From contig NZ_QHJG01000036.1 of the NCBI RefSeq assembly GCF_003184185.1, positions 10,802 to 51,618 of the forward strand: 40,817 nt of DNA, written 5' to 3'. This document shows, piece by piece, positions 31,294-40,817 of this stretch. The translations under genes and the position numbers were made by a program. How positions within the stretch are numbered: the first letter of the stretch is position 1; every line of letters begins with the position of its first letter. The DNA comes from Legionella qingyii (GTDB lineage: Bacteria; Pseudomonadota; Gammaproteobacteria; Legionellales; Legionellaceae). The notes under the pieces are model-generated. The model did not search any database and had not been told where the DNA came from. It saw only the letters and a program-made list of their open reading frames with translations.

Positions 31294-32418
31294 TACTAGG
31301 GAAATAGCAACATGTAAGTGTAAGGTACCACGTAAGCGTTCACGGGAATGACGCTAAAATTGAGGGTATTTTCAGGACTCTGGAATGGTCTTGTTTTAAT
31401 ACAAGTTCGGGAAGAACGACTGAATTTTTGACTAAACGTCGTGAAACTTTGAGCACTCTAAACGAGGTAAAAGTAACCGCCTCCGTGCGGTTCGGAAAAA
31501 AGGCGAGTTCGCATACTATAGAACAAATGGCTTAATTCTGTCTAAAACTGAAAACGGGTTTTATAACTTCAATGATACCTTCGGTTAGGTCCATGACATC
31601 TTGTCGTTGCGAAATGACTCATGGCTGTTTAACCCTAATTAGCTGAAAGGGATCCATAAGTTTCGAAGTTAGGCCTTGTAAATGTGTGAAACCCAGCCTA
31701 AGTACTACGTGTTGTTCGCGTAGCACGCTAACTCAGGCGTGCATTTCGGCCGAAATTGTTAGATTTAAACCTGTAGTACGTGCCAAACGGTTCCGTTTCG
31801 CATCGGGTCCCTTAGCTTCTAAATGCACGACGTTAACGGGTAGTTGGTCTTGTAAACAGGACCATAGTTAATTGGTATCTTGGTTTATGCCATAAAATGT
31901 TTCTTTTTGGAGGTAATGGAAGACTTCTACTTCGCACCACAAACCTCCTTGTTCCTAAGTGAAATGAATCTCTCAGGCCAAAACTTGCGATACTTTAAAG
32001 ACGGAAACGAGTCGGACGTGCTGTTCGCGCGGTATTAAACTTAATGACCGATAAGCCACTAATGAATCCGTATCCACGTCCTCGAGTACCGTTTTAGTGT
32101 TGAGGTCTTCCTTAGGATTCTTGTGCATTTGTAGCAGTCGGATTTCTTATAGAGCTGAGTCTATTTGGAAAAAACCGTTCATACCTTGCTCATTGTCGAG
32201 TTCTAGAAGACAAACTTAAATACGAGTTGTGGTGTGCGGACCTTGTTCGGTAAGGCAATCTTGACAAGTGTGTTTGGTGCCCTAACGGTAATTCACTAAA
32301 CGAGGGGTTTGAGTTTTATCGTCTTGTATTTTTCAATTAGTGCGATTGACTGTGGGTAACCGTTCACTGGCTCAAACCGTCTGCAATATGGTTACTGAAC
32401 GTTCGCAATATAAATATT
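31294..32418. CDS. hemW: HemW, radical SAM heme chaperone (rightward)
   Basis: 374 residues. The radical SAM cluster motif CIRKCPYCDFNSH is near residue 15 (Cys-x3-Cys-x2-Cys). Then come IFIGGGTPSLF, VTMEANPGTVEQQRF, GINRLSLGIQSFNPEHL, LNLDIMHGLPRQS and YWLFGDYLGIGAGAHGK. HemW is often misnamed as a second HemN. Its shorter N-terminus and length match HemW, which delivers heme rather than oxidising coproporphyrinogen. The ATG has a modest AAGAG upstream. plsY follows 149 bases later in the same direction. Confidence 0.94.
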
Positions 32419-32567
32419 TTAGTATGTTTAACGGACCACCCCCGGCGCGTCTTAGACCCTATTCTCGTCAAATAAGTGCAAGTTTTTGGTCTCAATCCAT
32501 GTCGATGAACGATCGTTTATTTCTAATAAATTATTATTCAATGAAAGGCCTTTTCCTCGTTAGCCAC

Positions 32568-33407
32568 TACAATAAGTATAAAAACCATCAAGAACGAATA
32601 AATTACCCTAGATAGACAAGACGTCAGTAACAGACGTTCCGAACGAGAAATGGGCTAGGTGCTTGTCTCCCGAGTTTTTTAGGACCACGATGATTACATA
32701 ACGCGTAACGTCCTTTTGTTATACGCCGGAACCAGTACCACCGCCTAGATGAATTTCCATGGTAAGGTCATGAGTAACGGTTTTAGGACCCACGACTCGG
32801 TTGTTGTTATCCCAAATGACGAGATCGTCGTCACTAACCAGTATACATGGGTCAAAAGAAACTGAAGTTCCCTCCTTTTCCTCAACGTTGTCGTTAACCC
32901 CGCGAGAACCCGAAAGTTAAAAATCAACCACAAAATCAACGTCGTTGGACCAACTAGCAACGGTTTAAAAGTGCAATGAGGAGAAATCGTAGGTAGACGC
33001 GTCAACCAAAACGAGGTAAAATAAGTGACGATGACTAAGTTGCAGACCTATAAAAAGGGGGGTATAAGAAATACCGCTAGAATTAAGAAATGTTCGTATT
33101 TCTATTATAATATGCGGAATAACTATTCTTTCTCGGATTTTAGTTTAACTTCCTCTTACATGAACTACTGTAATACCTTCCATGTAGGGTTGTCGGACAA
33201 TGTGGATTTTTCTGACTTCGATGGAGGAGCCTTCGTTATTAACTCCATCTCCTTCAGTAGTAGTGGCTTCGGCTTCACTGATTTGGATTTTGCTGTTTTC
33301 GTCGGGTTCCATGCCCGTATTTCTTACTCCTTAGACTCTTCTTTCGGTTTCGCTGACTTTTTGGTCGACGCAGATTTAGCTTTTGTTTATTTGGCGTTCT
33401 ACTTATT
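32568..33407. CDS. plsY: PlsY, acyl-phosphate glycerol-3-phosphate acyltransferase with long C-terminal tail (rightward)
   Basis: 279 residues. The membrane core has MLFIFLVVLAYLMGSICSAV, then DPRTEGSKNPGATNVLRIAG, VADLLKGTIPVLIA, AAVIGHMYPVFFDFKGGKGV and the final helices up to YKHKDNIIRLI. PlsY catalyses the first acylation in phospholipid synthesis, using acyl-phosphate. The core ends near residue 190 as normal. About 90 further residues follow, very rich in Lys, Glu, Thr and Ala (KKTEATSSEAIIEVEEV, EKKAKATEKPAASKSKTNK), which the family lacks. GGAG is well placed before the ATG. An imperfect long hairpin follows the stop codon. Confidence 0.93.
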
Positions 33408-33425
33408 TAATTGAAATTTGTATCT

Positions 33426-33464
33426 TTAGGGACTTTTGGGAAATTAATTCCTAAAGGTCCCTAA
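33426..33464. terminator. Bidirectional terminator-like hairpin between plsY and the interrupted gene
   Basis: In complemented reading AATCCCTG pairs with CAGGGATT. An inner CCTT and AAGG, joined by AAA/TTT matches, extend the stem. It lies 19 bases after plsY and beyond the stop of the convergent gene. A-rich and T-rich flanks occur on both sides. Confidence 0.6.
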
Positions 33465-33546
33465 CTTTTGTTTATGTTTTTAATTTTTTGGTTATAGACA
33501 AGGTCTAATTTTCAAAAATACGCGTTACGATGTATAGATACGTATT

Positions 33547-34440
33547 AATTTTACAACCAACTCTACCCGAGAGACCTCTACCCCAGAGACCTCTAACGCT
33601 GCCCAAGAGCAATTACCTGTGTCCAAGATTTTGAAGTTGGAATAATATTGGTTTTCGTAAAACCTGTTTTAGTTATTAGGTAACATTGTGTCTTACTGAT
33701 ACGTCGAGAAGAAAATCAGACACTACAGGTATTGAATAACGTAACGAGAGCTATCTATAAAATCCAAAAAATCGCAAACTGTTCAGCTGACTTTAAAGAG
33801 GAACTCGAAGTTATTATAGACAAGGTAGTAGTGCTTTTTATATACCTGAACGTCGTAGAAATTGTTAGAGCAAAGGTATTGATATTCAACATATACGTTA
33901 TAGTATAAGCAGGGTTGATAAGAGTCTATAGTACTAAAAAAAATGAGGTTGTACAAGAAAATGAAATTTAGGAAGAAAACAACCTTATTATAATTGTTGA
34001 TTGACGTACAGCGAATAACAAGGGGTCCGTTAGGAGGGGAGAGCTCGTGGTAGAAGTGGACCTTCACGGAAAGCAAGGTACCTACATCGTTCTCGTCGAC
34101 TGTGTCCCAAGTACTCAGGTGGAACTACCTTTCAAAAGCAATTCTTAAGCTATTAAAGCCGAAATAGAAAAAGAAATCCAACTCCCAGGTAGAAAAAGTT
34201 CTAATGAACAAGTTTTTTTAAAAACTGTCGGAGCAGCAGAACTTCGACTAATATAACCAGTCGTATAAAGCATTAGCCATGAGGTAGCTAATTATAAATG
34301 GATACAACTTGTCCTAGTGGCCATAACCAATACCGAGATGAGGTTAGAACTGGATTAGATTAGGGAAGAGGAAATAATCGAAAACACTAAACGTCACCCG
34401 ACACACGCGATACCTTAAAACGGGTAAATGGAACCGAGTA
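33547..34440. pseudogene. Gene interrupted by one in-frame TAA (leftward); orphan
   Basis: The frame runs from ATG (MSQGKWAKFHSAHSPLQITK), preceded by a strong AGAGGAGC, to a final TAA, 298 codons in all. A single in-frame TAA is at 34297-34299 after GDPVQHR; the coding character resumes at once with ILIDGVPITKYADQYNQ. The intact product would have about 296 residues. The C-terminus carries a tandem Pro-rich motif, SPETPSPESPSQP. No known family. The last 250 residues could be translated from a downstream start such as MDPQPKEKDKAEI, so it could also be two genes. A sequencing error, recent inactivation or stop readthrough are alternatives. Confidence 0.65.
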
Positions 34441-34498
34441 AAGGCGAGGAGATATGTTTATTTCTAGTATAACCAAATAAAATGGTGTCTTGCTTATT

Positions 34499-35500
34499 AA
34501 TTCGGTTGCCGGTAGAACGGAATTGAAGATGCGGTTATGGATTTAGGAAAAGGGGAGAATTTTAGGCGTTTGTCGGTCGCATTCGTTAGTACCGCGGTAA
34601 TAGGCATGTTATAAGATTTCGACCTTTTATTTAGTAAGGTGGTTATGAGACTTAGGTAAGTGCGTTCGGATTCGCATTCCGAAATAAACGCGGGTGAGGG
34701 GGCCGTTGATGGTTAACAAATGTGGGGCTGAGAACGTGCCGAGCGAACGTGAATTAGTAATTTCAGAGCTGATGACGAACGACTTTACGGAACCGTTAAA
34801 GTCGAGCGCGCGTGAGTAGAAATCGTGAAACTAAGGTCCACAAATTACGCTTACAAAAATCCGGTGACTTTGATTTTAGTTCAGGGCCAGACAGGCAGTA
34901 ACCTGCGCCTTTAGCTATTCCCCAACTAAGTGTAACTAGGCGATTTCGCCGTTCATGCCCAGGGGGACCTATTCCATAAGGGTAATTGAATCGGCAAAAT
35001 AGTTTGCGAAGCGGGTGGCGTAGTAGGTTCCATAGCGGTTCCTATGCTATCAGGGGTTCTCGGAACTGAAGTTGATTAACCGTTACTGGCGGCCTATGAT
35101 TTTCACGTTATTTTCCTTTAAGTTCGCTCCCTCAAAGGTAAAAACGCCGGTTCTCCACACGGAGGTTTACTACTTACCGGTTTCGTCCCTAAACATTGCG
35201 TATTCGATTTGAAAACCGTTTTGTCCTAGGTTGGTCATTACGTGGTTAGTTTGGGCCCGGCCGACATATCCGTTGAGGTAGGTCACGAAAAAATAGTTCG
35301 GGACGAACAACATTATGAAATAGTTCGTTTCCTTGGTTTATTAATTATACTAGTGCGCTTCGTTCGAGTCCTTGATGGGGCGGTACCTGCGCTACCCATA
35401 GATAAACGCTTACGTTCCGTACGCGATTATTTGGGTGTAGACTTAGCATTTAGCGATGAGGTCAAAGTAGTGTTCTCCTAAGTTATGGATTTTGGTTGTA
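34499..35500. CDS. tsaD: TsaD, tRNA threonylcarbamoyladenosine transferase (leftward)
   Basis: 333 residues. Begins MLVLGIESSCDETGVAIYDS. The metal-binding HRVHGGVVPELASRDH and AIHHLEAHLLAAK are followed by LLVSGGHCQLV. GDTLDDAVGEAFDKTAKLMG, GLDFSFSGLKT and VVAGGVGANKALR precede the C-terminal ALEYCTDNGAMIAYAG with its catalytic Asp. With TsaB, TsaE and TsaC it forms t6A37 on ANN-decoding tRNAs. It is divergent from rpsU, the conserved gammaproteobacterial arrangement. The first upstream stop forces the ATG. The ribosome-binding site upstream is poor. Confidence 0.96.
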
Positions 35501-35702
35501 TTTAATTTCGGACTATATTTTTAAGTCGTTAACATGGTGTATAAACTTGTGGCATAGCTGCTTCGGGGGGAGGAGTCGGCATTGCAAAGCTTTCACTATC
35601 TTACTCAGTTTTATTTTAAAGAGATGAATTTTGAACTGCTCACGAAGTTGATCGTGATCTTAACGGGTGGATAATTCTAGTTTATTGGTCTCCTGGTAAA
35701 AT
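35501..35702. promoter_or_regulatory. Divergent promoter region tsaD / rpsU
   Basis: 202 bases without an ORF between two conserved divergent genes. Sequence of sigma-70 type is present on both strands. Examples are a TATAGAATG-like -10 stretch toward rpsU near 35600 and GTACAAT toward tsaD near 35535. No pair reaches consensus, so exact promoters are not claimed. Confidence 0.45.
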
Positions 35703-35933
35703 TACGGATGTCAAGCGCAGTTTCTTCCGCTTTTAGGTCTTATACGTAACGCGGCAAAGTTCGCGAGAACACTTTTTCGGCCATAAAATTGGCTTAATGC
35801 GGCAGCACTTAAAATACTTTTTGGTTGACGACTCGCATTTGCGTTTGTTCGACGACGCCATTTTGCAGTAGACTTCTTTTAAAGAGCACTATACTGTCGT
35901 TCTGTTGTTCCGCCTTTTGCGGCTGCATTTATC
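35703..35933. CDS. rpsU: RpsU, 30S ribosomal protein S21 (rightward)
   Basis: 76 residues. MPTVRVKEGENPEYALRRFK leads into RSCEKAGILTELRRREFYEK. The basic tail ends GGKRRRK, as S21 normally does. S21 assists 30S recognition of mRNA. AGAGGACC precedes the ATG. It opens the classic macromolecular synthesis operon, followed here by yqeY, dnaG and rpoD. Long untranslated spacers separate it from yqeY and separate dnaG from rpoD, which is usual for differential expression of these three products. Confidence 0.97.
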
Positions 35934-36054
35934 CTAAAAAAGACAGGACATAAAAAATGATTCCGGTGTATATGAAGCGTATCAGTGTTCAATTAATACT
36001 AATACTACAGCATAGATCACCGGAAATCGAAAAGTTTCATATATTTTTAGAACT

Positions 36055-36097
36055 CCTTGCCAAGTCAAACAAGTTCTATACGGACTATCGGCAAGGA
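36055..36097. other. Hairpin in the rpsU-yqeY spacer (possible attenuator)
   Basis: In complemented reading AGGAACGG pairs with CCGTTCCT around about 27 bases, in the 208-base gap between rpsU and yqeY. It has no following T run. A transcript-processing or attenuation role would fit an operon in which S21 must be made in far larger amount than primase. Confidence 0.5.
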
Positions 36098-36141
36098 TCG
36101 TAATCCTCGGCTCGACGAGTAATCTAAAATTCCTTATTTTT

Positions 36142-36585
36142 TACTGTTAATTTCTTGCAGAGTTATTACTACAGTTTCTACGTTACGCACGGTTTCTATT
36201 TCTCGAAAACAGGTGTGAAGCAAATTAATGACGCCGGCATTTTGTCCAGCTTCACCTACTCGCGTAACTTCATCTATTACTCGCGTACAACCACTAGGAC
36301 CTGTTTTACTCGTTTGTTGCGTTTCTTAGATATCGCGTTATGCTTTTTCGGTTAGCACTACTAAACCAACGTGTTCTTGTTAAACTTAATCTATAATAAT
36401 TTTTTATGAACGGTCTTGGAAATAGGCTTTGTCTTTAATTTGTTTACCAGGTTCTACGATAACGAAGTTGACCTCGACTTTTTTACCGACTGTACCCATT
36501 TCAATACCGAGAGAATTTCGGGTCGAACGTTCCAGCACGACTATACCGCGTTCAGTCGCGGTACTAATTCCGGGTTAATTCGATT
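36142..36585. CDS. YqeY/GatB-YqeY domain protein (rightward)
   Basis: 147 residues of a YqeY-family protein. MTIKERLNNDVKDAMRAKDK, LSTLRLITAAVKQ, ERMLVILDKMSKQRKESIAQ and IIKKYLPEPLSETEIKQMVQ match the family in order. The C-terminal domain resembles the tRNA-binding tail of the GatB amidotransferase subunit. Its precise function is unknown. It is placed between rpsU and dnaG, as in several gammaproteobacterial and other lineages. AAGGAATAAAAA lies upstream of the ATG. The dnaG start is eight bases past its stop, so translation of the two is likely coupled. Confidence 0.93.
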
Positions 36586-36593
36586 CCTCGTTG

Positions 36594-38312
36594 TACAGAC
36601 CGAATTAGGGCGTCGGTAAGTAACTACTAGAGGAGGTGGCTTGCCTAGACCAACTTGATTAACTGTCGATACAAGGGAACTTTTTTTCTCCCTTGTCAGT
36701 ATAACGGACAACGGGAAAAGTATTGCTTTTTTGGGGGAGCAAATTGCAGCAACGATTTTTCGTCAAAATGGTGACGAAACCGACACCACGTAGTCCGTTA
36801 CGGTAGTCGAAACAGTACTTAATGGAGTTAGTCCCTAAACAACTACGTCAACTTTGTGATCGATGGGCGCGCCCAAATTGGCAAGGCGCTCTGTTTGTTT
36901 TGCTCTTTTTATTAGGTAGGGACCTAGAAATGTTTGAGGACCCACTCCAGTCGGAAATAATAGTTTTTTTTAATTTTGTACTTCCCTTTGGACGGTATCT
37001 AATAAACGCCCCTTCTCCAAATTCGCCTCTTTAACGGTTCGACATAGTCAATCCAATACGTTCGCTTCCGACCGTATTGGAACTTTTTCGTAAAGGGGCG
37101 TTAGTTGCTCTTGACGACTGTTGACCCTACAATTAATTTTTGCTACTACCTTTTTAGATACTAGCCATAGCGTTGGCACAGTACAAGGGGTAAGTACTGG
37201 CAGTACCTGCGTAATATCCGAAACCGCCTGCACAGGACCTGTTACTCGTTTTTGGGTTTATGGAGTTAAGCGGACTTTGGCATTAAAAAGTTTTTTCGTC
37301 CCTTGACATACCGAACGTAGTTTAAGATTCGGTCGTTTTCTGGTAACTAATGCAATAACACCAACTTCCGATATACCTACACTAACGTAATCGGGTTGTA
37401 CCCTAGTACTTACGCCATCGGTGTAATCCGTGTCGTTGGTCATGGATGGTATAAGTTGAAGAACGGTTCGTATGGTTTAGCGACTAAAAAACGAAACTAC
37501 CACTATTACGTCCTTCTGTTCGGCGTACCGCGCGTAATCTTTCATCGAACGGCGTAAACTTAGACCCTGAGCTACGGTCAAAGTACAAAAACGGTCTATC
37601 GGTACTGGGGCTATCGAACCAAGCGGTACTCCCGTTTCTATTAAAAAATTTAGCTTAGTTCGTTCGCTGCGGTAATGTGGCGAAGGAAAAACTGTTGAAT
37701 CGGTTTCTGGAGTTAGACGAAGCTGGGCGTCCTTTTTGAGTCGAGTAATTAAACCGATTCGGCAAAAATGTTTTTTACCTACTTCCAAGTATGTTCGTTG
37801 ACGAGTAACTTCTAAACCGCGCGAATTGGGTATAACTTTGAGTAGCGAATTCAGTCAACTAATGGCTCCTCAGCTTTCGCGGAGTCGTGCTTGTCTGCTA
37901 CTGGTAACGTGCATGCGGTTACGCATAACGCCATCGAAACGACGAGGTTGTAGGACTTTAAATACGAGTTTAGTTTGTCGTTTAGTTGGGACTCGAAGAG
38001 CTATGATTTCTTGTACTTTAGGATAACGTGCACAATGTTGTTGACCGTTGTTTAGGTGTCCGGTGATGACGTTGTGAGTAACTCAGTACCGCACTCGTAG
38101 GAATAAAGCGGAGGTACTTGTTTGAACGTCGAACCCTAGTAGACCAAGGGCTCGTTCTTAATCAATTTCTTAAATAGCTGTAATACGAGAAAAATGTTTT
38201 TGTTTTAGCCCTTAATTGGTATGCGGTCGACTAATTATTTAGTGCAGTCGTTCCTAACTCACTATGTCTCGCTTATTTTAATGTTCTCTACAATTTTCTT
38301 GCGGTACAAACT
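36594..38312. CDS. dnaG: DnaG, DNA primase (rightward)
   Basis: 572 residues. The CHC2 zinc-binding domain is immediate: FIDDLLHRTDLVELIDSYVP, then CCPFHNEKTPSFNVVAKKQF and HCFGCGASGNAI. The frame stays open to the end. The C-terminal part has LRQLINKSRQQGLSDTERIK, typical of the DnaB-interacting helicase-binding domain, and ends ERHV. I confirmed the ends and the exact frame but did not check every TOPRIM residue. It makes RNA primers for the lagging strand. AAGGAGCAAC precedes the ATG. Confidence 0.96.
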
Positions 38313-38580
38313 AAACTTTATATCGCACTCGTTATTTCAAACAACAAAACGTTAACCGTAATTGGAATTGAGAACGTTAACAAGTATTACACGATTTTAG
38401 AACATTTCTTCTACAGGTCTTTTTTCGCTACTTTTTAATGACCATACAACGTCAGAGTTCCAAATATTAACGTTCCAAAAAAATTAGGATTTATTCGTTA
38501 AATTTAGGTTAATCACGATATTTATGACATCTAAGGTAACAAAAAATCCTTTTACAGGTTAACAGGGATCTCTTCACGGA
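38313..38580. promoter_or_regulatory. Internal rpoD promoter region
   Basis: 268 bases between dnaG and rpoD. A likely promoter is TTGCAA at 38373-38378 and TAAAAT at 38394-38399 in rightward reading. The 15-base spacer is slightly short; shifting the -35 by one base gives 16. An internal rpoD promoter is a known property of this operon. No ORF is present. Confidence 0.5.
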
Positions 38581-40449
38581 TACTGGTACTTACTAGTTCT
38601 TGTCGTCTCGAGTGTCTATTGGTTTCAGTAGTCGAATCCGTTCCTCGTTCCAATAAACTGCATGTCAGTTTAGTTACTGAACGACGGATTATAGCAGCTA
38701 TGTCTTGTAAAACTACATTAATAATCGTACGACCTTCCGTACTTGTAGTTTCATAAACTCAACGGCGGGCCACTACTACTTAACCGTGAAGACGAATTAT
38801 GTCTTCTTCATGGACTATAGCTTCTTCGGCGTTACCATGAGCGGAGACAGCTGTTTCTTTGACCAGCATGATGGCTGGGTCAAGCATACATGTACGCACT
38901 TTACCCATGTCAGCTCGACAACTGGGCACTTCCGCTTTAGGCGTAGCGCTTTGCATAACTTCTTCCCTAGATAGTTCAGGAATTCAGAAACCGAGTAATA
39001 GGTCTTTGATAGGTCAATCACGAACTGCTAATACTGGCAAAGTTACGGGTTCTTTAGGCAGAGTTACTTTAATAGTCACCAAAAAGACTACAACTTCTAC
39101 TTTATCGGGGACGTAGTTCGTAACCGAGCTACGAACTACTTCTTGTTCACTCATTAAATAACGACAGACTACTACTTCTTCTACTTCTGCCGCTTCCACC
39201 ACCAAACCCTCTCCAGCTACTACCAGGTTTGGGTCTCGTTCGATTCTAAATAAAACTACTTAATGCACTTTGTATACTTCAACGTCGACGACGAAATTTT
39301 CTCAAACCGTCTCTTGTACGATTTAGCGTTTTTCGTAATCTTAGGTACAGACTCAGTAAGAATTTCGAGTTTGAGTGGAGATCTGTCCAACTAGCCAATT
39401 GTGCAGTAAAGGCAGTTGACGCATTGGTATAATCTCTTAAACTCGCGTCATAATACGCAGAAACGTAACTTTTTCGAGCATAAGGTGCTTTTGATAAATA
39501 ACTATGTAAGGGTCCAGTCCTTTGGCTGTACCTTACCGAGTTATCGTAATGATCGTTTGTGCCGTTTTTTGAGCTATACCCGGCATAAGTCCTTATATGG
39601 CTCCTTTAAAACGCGCAGGTTAGAGCTAACCAGCGCAAGCTTGAGCTTATGCCAAATTGTTAACCACTTTAATTTCTGTAGTTAGCATTTTACAGGTAAC
39701 CACTTCGGTTTCGTGCTGCACGGTTTTTCCTTTACCAACTTCGTTTGAATGCAAACCAATAAAGCTAGCGCTTTTTTATGTGGTTGGCGCCAAACGTTAA
39801 GGAACTAAATTAAGTCCTTCCGTTGTAGCCAGACTACTTTCGTCATCTATTTAAACTTATGGCAGCGCCAATGTTTAAGAGATGAATGCGTTGCACCACC
39901 TAATCTGTTCGTTAATGAGCAAGCTAACGGCTAGTCCGTGCATGGTAGGCATAAGGCCATGTGTACTAGCTTTGCTAATTGTTCGAATTGGCATAAAGGT
40001 CTGTCTAGGATGTCCTTTGACCGGCACTTCGATGCGGACTTCTTGACCGACTTTTTTACCTTAATTCGCTTCTGTTCTAAGCATTTCAGAATTTTTAACG
40101 GTTTCTTGGATAAAGGTACCTTTGGGGTCACCCACTGCTACTGCTAAGCGTGAATCCACTGAAATAACTTCTGTTATTGTAGCTCAGCGGTTAGCTGTAC
40201 CGTTGGCGCCTTCCAGAAGCGCTTCGTTGAAATCTTTAGAACCTTTGGAATTGAGGTTCTCTTCGGTTTCATGAAGCATACGCAAAACCATAACTTTACT
40301 TATGGCTGGTATGAGACCTTCTTCACCCGTTTGTTAAACTGCATTGGGCACTTGCTTAAGCCGTCTAGCTTCGGTTTCGCGAGGCGTTTGATGCAGTGGG
40401 TAGAGCAAGTCTTTTCGACTCTTCGAAGGAACTCCCGCTACTTCCGATT
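38581..40449. CDS. rpoD: RpoD, primary sigma factor sigma-70 (rightward)
   Basis: 622 residues, similar to E. coli RpoD. The region 1.1 start MTMNDQEQQSSQITKVISLG is followed by KEQGYLTYSQINDLLPNIVD. Region 3.1-3.2 has PEELAEKMELSEDKIRKVLK and ISMETPVGDDDDSHLGDFIE. Region 4.2 shows FDVTRERIRQIEAKALRKLR and HPSRSEKLRSFLE. It directs RNA polymerase to housekeeping promoters. Two in-frame ATGs (first and third codons) are possible starts; the first has AGAGAAG upstream. A strong hairpin lies 50-75 bases after the stop and a tRNA gene 151 bases after. Confidence 0.97.
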
Positions 40450-40503
40450 TTAGGTTTAATTCTCCTTCCTATTTTTCCTAAACACTATGGAGAAATGGGA
40501 AAG

Positions 40504-40530
40504 AATGGGAGAGGGTTTACCCTCTCCATT
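40504..40530. terminator. Hairpin downstream of rpoD
   Basis: In complemented reading TTACCCTCTCC and GGAGAGGTAA pair around a small loop. The run of A/T residues that follows begins about six bases later, so it is only a probable Rho-independent terminator of the rpsU-rpoD operon. Confidence 0.55.
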
Positions 40531-40600
40531 TGCGAAAATTTTTTTAGTGTTTTTTTTTGATCTTGTAATTCGTTTAATTCAAATTTTACTGGGGGAGAGG

Positions 40601-40677
40601 CCCGGGTATCGAGTCAACCAGTCTCGTCGCCTGAGTATTAGGCAACCAGGATCCAAGTTCAGGATCACCCGGGTGGT
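40601..40677. tRNA. tRNA with CAU anticodon, probably tRNA-Ile2 (rightward)
   Basis: 77 bases including an encoded CCA end. The acceptor stem is GGGCCCA/TGGGCCC (7 bp). The D stem is GCTC/GAGC. The anticodon stem is GCGGA/TCCGT with loop CTCATAA. The T stem is CTAGG/CCTAG around TTCAAGT. Discriminator is A. A CAU anticodon can mean initiator Met, elongator Met or Ile2. The acceptor pair G1-C72 and normal D-stem exclude the initiator. The GGTTCAAGTCC arm and TTGGTC variable loop resemble tRNA-Ile2, whose C34 is changed to lysidine by TilS. Elongator Met remains possible. Confidence 0.9.
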
Positions 40678-40817
40678 TAATTTCAGTCATTTTAGTTAGT
40701 CAATGTGAACTATGGGATTTAGGGTTCTTTGGGTGAAGCCCTGAAGCCGAGAAGGGCCGAGAAGGGGTTTAGTCCCCCGTGATTAGTTCTTGTGTTTTGA
40801 AATTGGGAATTGGATAT
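40678..40817. other. Right end after the tRNA, no gene recognised
   Basis: 140 bases. Reading leftward gives a short open stretch with GAAGAGCCGGGAAGAGCC, a tandem GAAGAGCC, but no start with a ribosome-binding site. tRNA 3' ends often serve as phage or island attachment sites, so an integrase remnant beyond the window edge is possible, but nothing here proves it. Confidence 0.35.

Larger units (their letters stand above)
1..40817. other. Whole window is printed in mirror orientation (reversed, not complemented)
   Basis: Read conventionally, no long ORF and no recognisable protein appears. Reading the printed letters from right to left without complement, or complementing them from left to right without reversal, gives a dense, frame-consistent set of known proteins on both strands. 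Examples are RadA with its KNRFG motif at the left end, glutamyl-tRNA reductase with GLNHKTAP in the middle, and RpoD region 4.2 plus a perfect tRNA cloverleaf at the right end. The mirror reading covers the full length, so this is not a local inversion; a real inversion would also complement the bases. It is a property of how the sequence was written down or transformed, not of biology. Hairpins remain hairpins under this operation and so look deceptively normal. Confidence 0.98.

Noticed and set aside
33025..33414. 129-codon printed ORF with hydrophobic, Phe/Ser/Asp-rich product
   Set aside because: Shadow of plsY. The odd composition is the mirror of the Lys/Glu-rich tail of PlsY.
40601..40677. 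Initiator or elongator methionine tRNA
   Set aside because: The initiator is excluded by a fully paired first acceptor position. Elongator Met is not excluded, but the arm sequences resemble tRNA-Ile2 more closely.

Overview
The central result: this window does not decode in either strand as printed. It decodes completely when the printed letters are read right to left WITHOUT complementing, or left to right complementing each base WITHOUT reversing. The text is therefore a mirror image (reversed, not reverse-complemented) of a real genomic segment. Both ends and everything between behave this way, from a stop codon at 128 to a tRNA ending at 40677. Under the mirror reading I find 36 intact protein genes, one gene broken by a stop codon and one tRNA, nearly all with recognisable families, motifs, ribosome-binding sites and clean start/stop spacing. 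Conventional six-frame ORFs of the printed text are all short shadows and none is annotated.

Convention used here: coordinates are those of the printed window. LEFTWARD gene = read printed letters from the high to the low coordinate, uncomplemented, start codon at the high end. RIGHTWARD gene = read low to high with each base complemented, start codon at the low end. Because neither is a normal + or - feature of the printed text, strand is given as a dot and the direction is in each call. All decoding was done by hand. Gene lengths divide exactly by three from start to stop, which checks the frames.

Organism: an AT-rich gammaproteobacterium, most likely of the order Legionellales (Legionella, Coxiella, Aquicella or Berkiella-like). 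The housekeeping genes (RpoD, DksA, RadA, HemA-PrfA-PrmC, PilU, WaaA, DjlA) are gammaproteobacterial. Among them sit typical host-adapted accessory genes: an ankyrin-repeat protein, an OTU-type cysteine protease, a secreted GDSL lipase, a LuxR-type regulator and several orphans. Short dispersed palindromes also occur that in mirror reading contain the common element TCATTCCCGC...GCGGGAAT.

Layout in printed order. 128-4864: ankyrin effector candidate, pilU, a 58-residue protein and radA, all leftward. 5052-7639: xseB-ispA-phrB, rightward, divergent from radA by a clear promoter. 7655-8512: bioC leftward. 8549-9256: comF rightward. 9267-10624: M50 membrane protease with a small partner, leftward. 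10877-14585: hemA-prfA-prmC operon, then dksA, rightward. 14944-18635: orphan islet (132-residue and 269-residue proteins, LuxR regulator, OTU protease). 18776-20029: waaA leftward. 20125-21015: djlA rightward. 21056-22900: hydrolase-like secreted protein and GDSL lipase, leftward. 23238-23738: tail-anchored orphan. 23751-25469 deaD, 25706-27730 fadH, 27889-28788 EamA transporter, leftward. 29051-29881 orphan, rightward. 30157-31146 mdh leftward. 31294-33407 hemW-plsY rightward. 33547-34440 interrupted gene and 34499-35500 tsaD, leftward. 35703-40449 rpsU-yqeY-dnaG-rpoD macromolecular synthesis operon, rightward, followed by tRNA-Ile(CAU).
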